From: Photobacterium jeanii
GTDB taxonomy: Bacteria; Pseudomonadota; Gammaproteobacteria; Enterobacterales; Vibrionaceae
NCBI RefSeq assembly: GCF_001650345.1
Contig: NZ_LVHF01000025.1
Location: 97,547-161,546, forward strand
Reading direction: 5' to 3'
DNA length: 64,000 nt
Positions 59,527-64,000 of the stretch are shown piece by piece (the stretch's first letter is position 1; each line of letters opens with the position of its first letter). The notes beneath the pieces were generated by a model, which was not told the DNA's origin, ran no database searches, and saw only the letters and a list, made by a program, of their open reading frames with translations. A program made the position numbers and the translations under genes.

Positions 59527-60300
59527 ATGAGCGAATTAAAAGCTGCTGCACTACGTGCACTTAAACTAATGGATCTTACCACTCTTAACGATGACGACAC
59601 TGATGCAAAAGTGATCGAGCTTTGTAAGAATGCGAAGACAGCCGTAGGCAACACTGCAGCAGTATGTATCTATCCACGCTTTATCCCAGTTGCGAAAAAG
59701 CAACTACGTGAGCAAGGTACCCCAGAAGTACGTATCGCAACGGTTACAAACTTCCCACACGGTAACGACGACATCGAAATCGCAGTCGCTGAAACAAAAG
59801 CAGCGGTAGCCTACGGTGCAGACGAAGTAGACGTAGTATTCCCATACCGCGCGCTAATCGCTGGCAACGAAGAAGTTGGTTTCGAGCTAGTGAAACAATG
59901 TAAAGCCGCTTGTGGTGACATTCTTCTTAAAGTGATCATCGAAACCGGTGAACTAAAAGAAGAAGCACTGATCAAGAAAGCGTCTGAAATCTCAATCAAC
60001 GCTGGCGCAGACTTCATTAAAACGTCTACAGGTAAAGTGCCTGTAAACGCAACACCAGAATCAGCAGAGATCATGCTAAACGTGATCAAAGCAATGGGCG
60101 TAGCTGAAAAAGTGGGCTTCAAGCCAGCTGGCGGCGTTCGTACTGCTGAAGATGCACAAACTTACCTAGCAATGGCTGACCGCATTCTAGGCGCAGAGTG
60201 GGCTGACAACATGCACTACCGTTTTGGTGCATCAAGCCTACTAGCGAACCTGCTTCACACGTTAGGTGAAGGCGAAAAAGCTGCCGAAGGCGGCTACTAA
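59527..60300 (+). CDS. deoC: Deoxyribose-phosphate aldolase
   Basis: A 257-residue class I aldolase that cleaves 2-deoxyribose-5-P to acetaldehyde and glyceraldehyde-3-P. The Schiff-base Lys is in [16 protein letters not shown], and the proton-relay Lys in [16 protein letters not shown], as in E. coli Lys167 and Lys201. [17 protein letters not shown] is also typical. GGAG lies six bases before the ATG. It is the first enzyme gene of the deoCABD cluster; the products of DeoA/DeoD and DeoB feed it. Confidence 0.98.
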   Translation: MSELKAAALRALKLMDLTTLNDDDTDAKVIELCKNAKTAVGNTAAVCIYPRFIPVAKKQLREQGTPEVRIATVTNFPHGNDDIEIAVAETKAAVAYGADEVDVVFPYRALIAGNEEVGFELVKQCKAACGDILLKVIIETGELKEEALIKKASEISINAGADFIKTSTGKVPVNATPESAEIMLNVIKAMGVAEKVGFKPAGGVRTAEDAQTYLAMADRILGAEWADNMHYRFGASSLLANLLHTLGEGEKAAEGGY

Positions 60301-60309
60301 GCCTTTATG

Positions 60310-60330
60310 AGGTGGCGCTAGCCGCCACCT
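60310..60330 (+). terminator. Intercistronic hairpin between deoC and deoA
   Basis: AGGTGGCG, CTAGC and CGCCACCT form a perfect 8-bp stem ten bases after the deoC stop. There is no T run, so mRNA stabilisation or partial termination is more likely than full termination. Confidence 0.45.
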
Positions 60331-60446
60331 TGATTTCCCACGCTTTGTAACTTGTTAGACGCTGTGAAATTCGTAGCGTCCGGGTTAATACACTTAAAAT
60401 TCACGAAGCGTGCACCCTACATCCCAACCTAACAGGGGCAAAAATT

Positions 60447-61796
60447 ATGTACTTACCTCAAGAAATTATTCGTAAAAAACGTGACAACATCGTAATAACT
60501 GCGGACGAGATTAACTTCTTCATCCAAGGTATTGCGAAAAACACTGTATCTGAAGGTCAGATTGCTGCGTTCGCGATGGCGATTTACTTCAACGATATGA
60601 CCATGGACGAGCGTGTAGCACTAACATGTGCGATGCGTGATTCAGGCATGGTGATTGACTGGAGCCACATGGAATTTGATGGCCCAATCGTTGATAAACA
60701 CTCAACAGGCGGTGTGGGCGACGTAACATCACTAATGCTAGGCGCAATGGTTGCGGCATGTGGTGGTTACATTCCTATGATTTCTGGCCGTGGTCTTGGT
60801 CACACCGGCGGTACGCTAGATAAGTTGGAATCAATTCCAGGTTACAACATTACGCCAACTAACGATGTATTTGGTCAAGTGACCAAAGAAGCTGGCTTTG
60901 CCATCATCGGTCAAACAGGCGATCTAGCTCCAGCTGACAAACGTGTGTACGCAACACGTGACGTCACAGCAACGGTAGATAATATTTCATTGATCACTGC
61001 ATCTATCCTGTCGAAAAAACTGGCGGCAGGCCTTGGCTCGCTAGTGATGGATGTAAAAGTTGGTTCCGGTGCTTTCATGCCAACCTATGAAGCATCAGAA
61101 GAGCTAGCGAACTCGATTGTAGCAGTAGCGAACGGCGCGGGTACGCGCACTACCGCGCTACTAACTGACATGAACCAAGTGTTGGCTTCAACAGCAGGTA
61201 ACGCCTTAGAAGTGCGCGAAGCGGTGCAATTTCTAACAGGTGAATACCGTAACCCTCGTTTGTTTGAAGTGACTATGGCACTGTGTGCGGAAATGCTACT
61301 GATCAGTGGATTAGCACAAGATTTAGACCAAGCGCGTACTAAGCTGCAAGCGGTACTTGATAACGGCCAAGCAGCCGAGCGCTTTGGTAAAATGGTGGCA
61401 GGCTTAGGTGGCCCAGCAGATTTCATGGAAAACTATGACAACTACCTAGACCGCGCTGAAATTGTAAAACCTGTATTTGCAGACCCAGCTCAATTGGCGG
61501 GCAACACTGCGTTTGCATCAGCAATGGATACCCGTGGTTTGGGTATGGCTGTTGTGGGCATGGGCGGTGGTCGTCGTATTGCTTCAGATACCATTGATTA
61601 TGCAGTGGGCTTGAGCGATATGATCCGTCTTGGCGATGAAGTGTATGCAGATACACCACTAGCAATGGTACACGCACGTACTGAAGCTCAGTGGGAAGAA
61701 GCGGCGAAAGCGGTACGTGAATCCATCACGGTTTCTGAGCAAAAACCAGAAGCAACCCCAGAAGTTTATCGTCGCGTTCGCGCAGAAGATGTTTAA
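60447..61796 (+). CDS. deoA: Thymidine phosphorylase
   Basis: A 449-residue pyrimidine nucleoside phosphorylase that splits thymidine or deoxyuridine to base and deoxyribose-1-P. Motifs: [20 protein letters not shown] (phosphate-binding signature), [20 protein letters not shown] and [25 protein letters not shown] precedes the ATG. It lies 12 nt before deoB. Confidence 0.98.
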   Translation: MYLPQEIIRKKRDNIVITADEINFFIQGIAKNTVSEGQIAAFAMAIYFNDMTMDERVALTCAMRDSGMVIDWSHMEFDGPIVDKHSTGGVGDVTSLMLGAMVAACGGYIPMISGRGLGHTGGTLDKLESIPGYNITPTNDVFGQVTKEAGFAIIGQTGDLAPADKRVYATRDVTATVDNISLITASILSKKLAAGLGSLVMDVKVGSGAFMPTYEASEELANSIVAVANGAGTRTTALLTDMNQVLASTAGNALEVREAVQFLTGEYRNPRLFEVTMALCAEMLLISGLAQDLDQARTKLQAVLDNGQAAERFGKMVAGLGGPADFMENYDNYLDRAEIVKPVFADPAQLAGNTAFASAMDTRGLGMAVVGMGGGRRIASDTIDYAVGLSDMIRLGDEVYADTPLAMVHARTEAQWEEAAKAVRESITVSEQKPEATPEVYRRVRAEDV

Positions 61797-61808
61797 TTTG
61801 GAGTCAAT

Positions 61809-63029
61809 ATGAAACGTTCAATAATCCTAGTACTTGATTCATTCGGTATTGGTGCCACCGAAGATGCCGTCCAATTCGGTGACGTTGGCTCTAATACTTT
61901 GGGTCACATCGCACAAGCTTGTGCGCGTGGTGAAGCAGACAACGGTGAGCGTAGCGGCGCGCTAAAACTGCCTAACCTAAACAAACTAGGTTTGGGTAAA
62001 GCGTGTGAAGAATCATCAGGTTACTTCCCTGAAGGTTTGGATGCGAATGTGGAAATCACAGGCGCATACGGTCACGCGAAAGAGTTGTCGTCGGGTAAAG
62101 ATACCCCGTCAGGTCACTGGGAAATTGCTGGTGTACCTGTGCTGTTTGATTGGGGTTACTTCACCGATCACAGCAATAGCTTCCCACAAGAGTTACTAGA
62201 TCGCATTGTTGAACGTGCCAACCTACCGGGTTACCTAGGTAACTGCCACGCATCAGGTACGCAAGTACTGGATGATCTTGGTGAAGAGCACATGAAGACG
62301 GGCAAGCCAATCTTCTACACCTCTGCTGACTCGGTATTCCAAATCGCGTGTCACGAAGAAACTTACGGCTTAGATAACCTACTAGCGCTATGCCAAGTTG
62401 TGCGCGAAGAGCTGGAAGACTACAACATTGGCCGCGTAATCGCGCGTCCATTCATCGGCGCTGGCAAAGGTCAATTCGAGCGTACAGGTAACCGTCGTGA
62501 CCTGTCTATCGAGCCGCCAGCACCAACCGTATTGCAAAAACTGGTTGAAGAGAAAAACGGTGACGTTATTTCAATCGGTAAGATCTCTGATATCTACGCA
62601 GGTTGCGGTATCACTCAGAAAGTGAAAGCAACAGGTATCCCAGCATTGTTTGAAGCAACGCTAGAGCAAATCAAAGCAGCGGGTAATGACAGCATCGTAT
62701 TCACTAACTTTGTGGATTTCGATTCTGCTTACGGTCACCGTCGTGATGTTGCGGGCTACGCAGCAGCACTAGAGTACTTCGATAAGCGTCTACCTGAAAT
62801 TCTTGAACTGCTACAAGAAGACGATGTACTGATCCTAACGGCGGACCACGGTTGTGATCCAACATGGGAAGGTACAGACCACACTCGTGAGCACATCCCT
62901 GTAATTGTAACTGGTCCTAAAGTGCCAGCGGGCTCACTAGGTCGTCGTGAGACGTTTGCTGATATCGGTCAAACCATCGCTGAGCACCACGGTGTGTCAA
63001 GCATGGAATACGGTAAGTCGTTCTTATAA
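61809..63029 (+). CDS. deoB: Phosphopentomutase
   Basis: A 406-residue alkaline-phosphatase-superfamily enzyme that converts (deoxy)ribose-1-P to the 5-phosphate. Metal ligands are in [14 protein letters not shown] (Asp), [12 protein letters not shown] (phosphothreonine loop) and [24 protein letters not shown] precedes the ATG. It links DeoA and DeoD to DeoC. Confidence 0.98.
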   Translation: MKRSIILVLDSFGIGATEDAVQFGDVGSNTLGHIAQACARGEADNGERSGALKLPNLNKLGLGKACEESSGYFPEGLDANVEITGAYGHAKELSSGKDTPSGHWEIAGVPVLFDWGYFTDHSNSFPQELLDRIVERANLPGYLGNCHASGTQVLDDLGEEHMKTGKPIFYTSADSVFQIACHEETYGLDNLLALCQVVREELEDYNIGRVIARPFIGAGKGQFERTGNRRDLSIEPPAPTVLQKLVEEKNGDVISIGKISDIYAGCGITQKVKATGIPALFEATLEQIKAAGNDSIVFTNFVDFDSAYGHRRDVAGYAAALEYFDKRLPEILELLQEDDVLILTADHGCDPTWEGTDHTREHIPVIVTGPKVPAGSLGRRETFADIGQTIAEHHGVSSMEYGKSFL

Positions 63030-63052
63030 GTTCGGCGTAAGATCAAAGAATC

Positions 63053-63098
63053 TTCGCTGTTTCAGCCTATGATTTATAACAGTGACTGAAACAGCGAA
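63053..63098 (+). repeat. Intercistronic stem-loop between deoB and deoD
   Basis: TTCGCTGTTTCAG (63053-63065) and CTGAAACAGCGAA (63086-63098) are perfect 13-bp arms around a 20-nt loop. No T run follows, so an mRNA-processing or stability element is likelier than a terminator. Confidence 0.6.
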
Positions 63099-63148
63099 CC
63101 CCAATTCGCCAATGAGCCACGAGCTTGTTGCAACATAAGGAAATAACT

Positions 63149-63868
63149 ATGGCTACTCCACATATTAACGCTGAGATGGGTGATTTTGCAGACGTAGTTC
63201 TGATGCCTGGTGACCCACTTCGTGCAAAATACATCGCAGAAACTTTCCTAGAAGATGCGAAAGAAGTATGTAATGTTCGTAGCATGCTAGGTTTCACAGG
63301 TACTTACAAAGGTCGTAAGATCTCTGTGATGGGTCACGGTATGGGTATCCCATCGTGCTCAATCTACGCAACAGAGCTAATTAAAGACTTTGGTGTGAAG
63401 AAAATCATCCGTGTTGGTAGCTGTGGTGCAGTACGCGACGACGTTAACCTACGTGATGTTGTGATCGGTATGGGTGCATCGACTGACTCTAAAGTAAACC
63501 GTCTTCGTTTCGGTGGTCACGATTTCGCAGCACTAGCTGATTACGGCATGGTGCAAAACGCAGTAGAAGCAGCAAAAGCGAAAGGCGTTGACGTGAAAGT
63601 GGGTAACATTTTCTCGGCAGATCTGTTCTACAACCCAGATTTTGATTTCTTCCAAACAATGAAGAAATACGGCATCGTTGGTGTTGAAATGGAAGCGGCG
63701 GGTATCTACGGTCTAGCGGCTGAGTTCGGCGCTAAAGCTCTGACTATCTGTACTGTGTCTGACCACATCCTACGCGGTGAAGCGACAACATCTGAAGAGC
63801 GTCAGCTAACGTTCAACGACATGATGGAAATCGCACTAGAGTCTGTACTACTAGGCGACAAAGAATAA
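63149..63868 (+). CDS. deoD: Purine nucleoside phosphorylase (DeoD type)
   Basis: A 239-residue hexameric-type phosphorylase that splits purine (deoxy)nucleosides to base and (deoxy)ribose-1-P. Motifs: [69 protein letters not shown] and the catalytic Asp in [12 protein letters not shown] start at ATG 63149 after AAGGA; the frame extends eight codons upstream but [13 protein letters not shown] is the family start. It is the last gene of the deo cluster. Confidence 0.98.
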   Translation: MATPHINAEMGDFADVVLMPGDPLRAKYIAETFLEDAKEVCNVRSMLGFTGTYKGRKISVMGHGMGIPSCSIYATELIKDFGVKKIIRVGSCGAVRDDVNLRDVVIGMGASTDSKVNRLRFGGHDFAALADYGMVQNAVEAAKAKGVDVKVGNIFSADLFYNPDFDFFQTMKKYGIVGVEMEAAGIYGLAAEFGAKALTICTVSDHILRGEATTSEERQLTFNDMMEIALESVLLGDKE

Positions 63869-63895
63869 GCTTTATTCTGATTTCCCCCTAAATAC

Positions 63896-63934
63896 AAAAC
63901 CCCAGCTTATGCGCATAAGCTGGGGTTTTCTTTA
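63896..63934. terminator. Bidirectional terminator between deoD and smp
   Basis: AAAACCCCAGCTTATG and CATAAGCTGGGGTTTT form a stem of about 14-16 bp with A's on the left and T's on the right, between convergent genes. Confidence 0.92.
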
Positions 63935-63945
63935 TCTATGAAATT

Positions 63946-64000
63946 CTAGTCTTTTGCGTTTGCCGTTAATAAAAACGGTGAGTGCCACATGTCTTTGCGG
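63946..64000 (-). CDS. smp: Smp/YtjB membrane protein, C-terminal end (5' part outside window)
   Basis: Read on the minus strand from the window edge, the frame gives AKDMWHSPFLLTANAKD and a TAG stop at 63948-63946. E. coli Smp ends with a similar RWQQSPFLLTASKP stretch, and smp-serB lies after the deo genes in E. coli and, as I recall, in V. cholerae. Only 17 residues are visible, so the call depends on that short match and on synteny. The neighbouring minus-strand frame also stays open to a stop at 63932 but shows no known match. Confidence 0.65.
   Translation of the reverse strand, partial: RKDMWHSPFLLTANAKD

Overview
This window is bacterial chromosome from a gammaproteobacterium, most likely a member of the Vibrionaceae. 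The grounds are an HlyU-type ArsR regulator between nhaR and rpsT, an OmpU-type porin next to greA, an NptA-type Na+/phosphate symporter beside thyA, a XapX-domain small gene in the deo cluster, heavy use of CTA leucine codons, and protein sequences close to Vibrio cholerae and E. coli counterparts as I remember them. Almost everything is core genome. I see no insertion sequence, prophage, integron, CRISPR array, plasmid function or rRNA. No search could be run, so family names rest on motif recognition.

Layout. 1-5,250: end of thyA, nptA (minus), nhaA with a small periplasmic protein gene, nhaR, hlyU and rpsT (minus). 5,440-12,970: murJ, ribF, ileS-lspA and fkpB-ispH (membrane and cell-wall precursors, flavin, isoleucyl-tRNA, lipoprotein processing, isoprenoids). 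13,070-17,370: a two-gene RND efflux operon (minus) set between ispH and dapB. 17,590-24,790: dapB, carAB and a CBS-less MgtE-type transporter behind a long leader. 24,900-27,500: dacB and ompU (minus). 27,980-34,610: greA, yhbY, rlmE-ftsH, folP-glmM and secG. 34,620-44,025: tRNA-Leu(GAG), initiator tRNA-Met, then rimP-nusA-infB-rbfA-truB-rpsO-pnp. 44,310-50,740: nlpI, ubiUV, a PAS-GGDEF-EAL protein, ubiT and a GNAT gene. 50,930-53,590: holD-rimI and prfC. 53,740-56,920: glgX, a tiny gene and a TatD-type nuclease gene. 57,140-63,870: nupC, xapX and deoCABD, a nucleoside uptake and breakdown unit. The window ends in the 3' end of smp (ytjB) on the minus strand.

Functional logic. Four modules stand out: translation and RNA metabolism (rimP to pnp, with rlmE, yhbY, rpsT, ileS, prfC, rimI); envelope building and quality control (murJ, lspA, dacB, glmM, secG, ftsH, nlpI, ompU); oxygen-independent ubiquinone synthesis (ubiU, ubiV, ubiT); and nucleoside salvage (nupC, deoCABD) behind an apparent tandem CRP/CytR-type promoter. 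The order joins blocks that lie in three places in E. coli (nhaA to carB; greA to yhbS; holD-prfC, yjjV, deo, smp).

The least explained parts are non-coding: a ~420-nt leader with an Asp/Pro-containing 17-codon ORF before the mgtE-like gene; a start-stop (ATG-TAA) mini-ORF with a good ribosome site before prfC; a chain of hairpins before deoC; a long imperfect stem before pnp; paired TGACA repeats before nptA; and palindromes before greA and rlmE. I found no clearly new multigene system.
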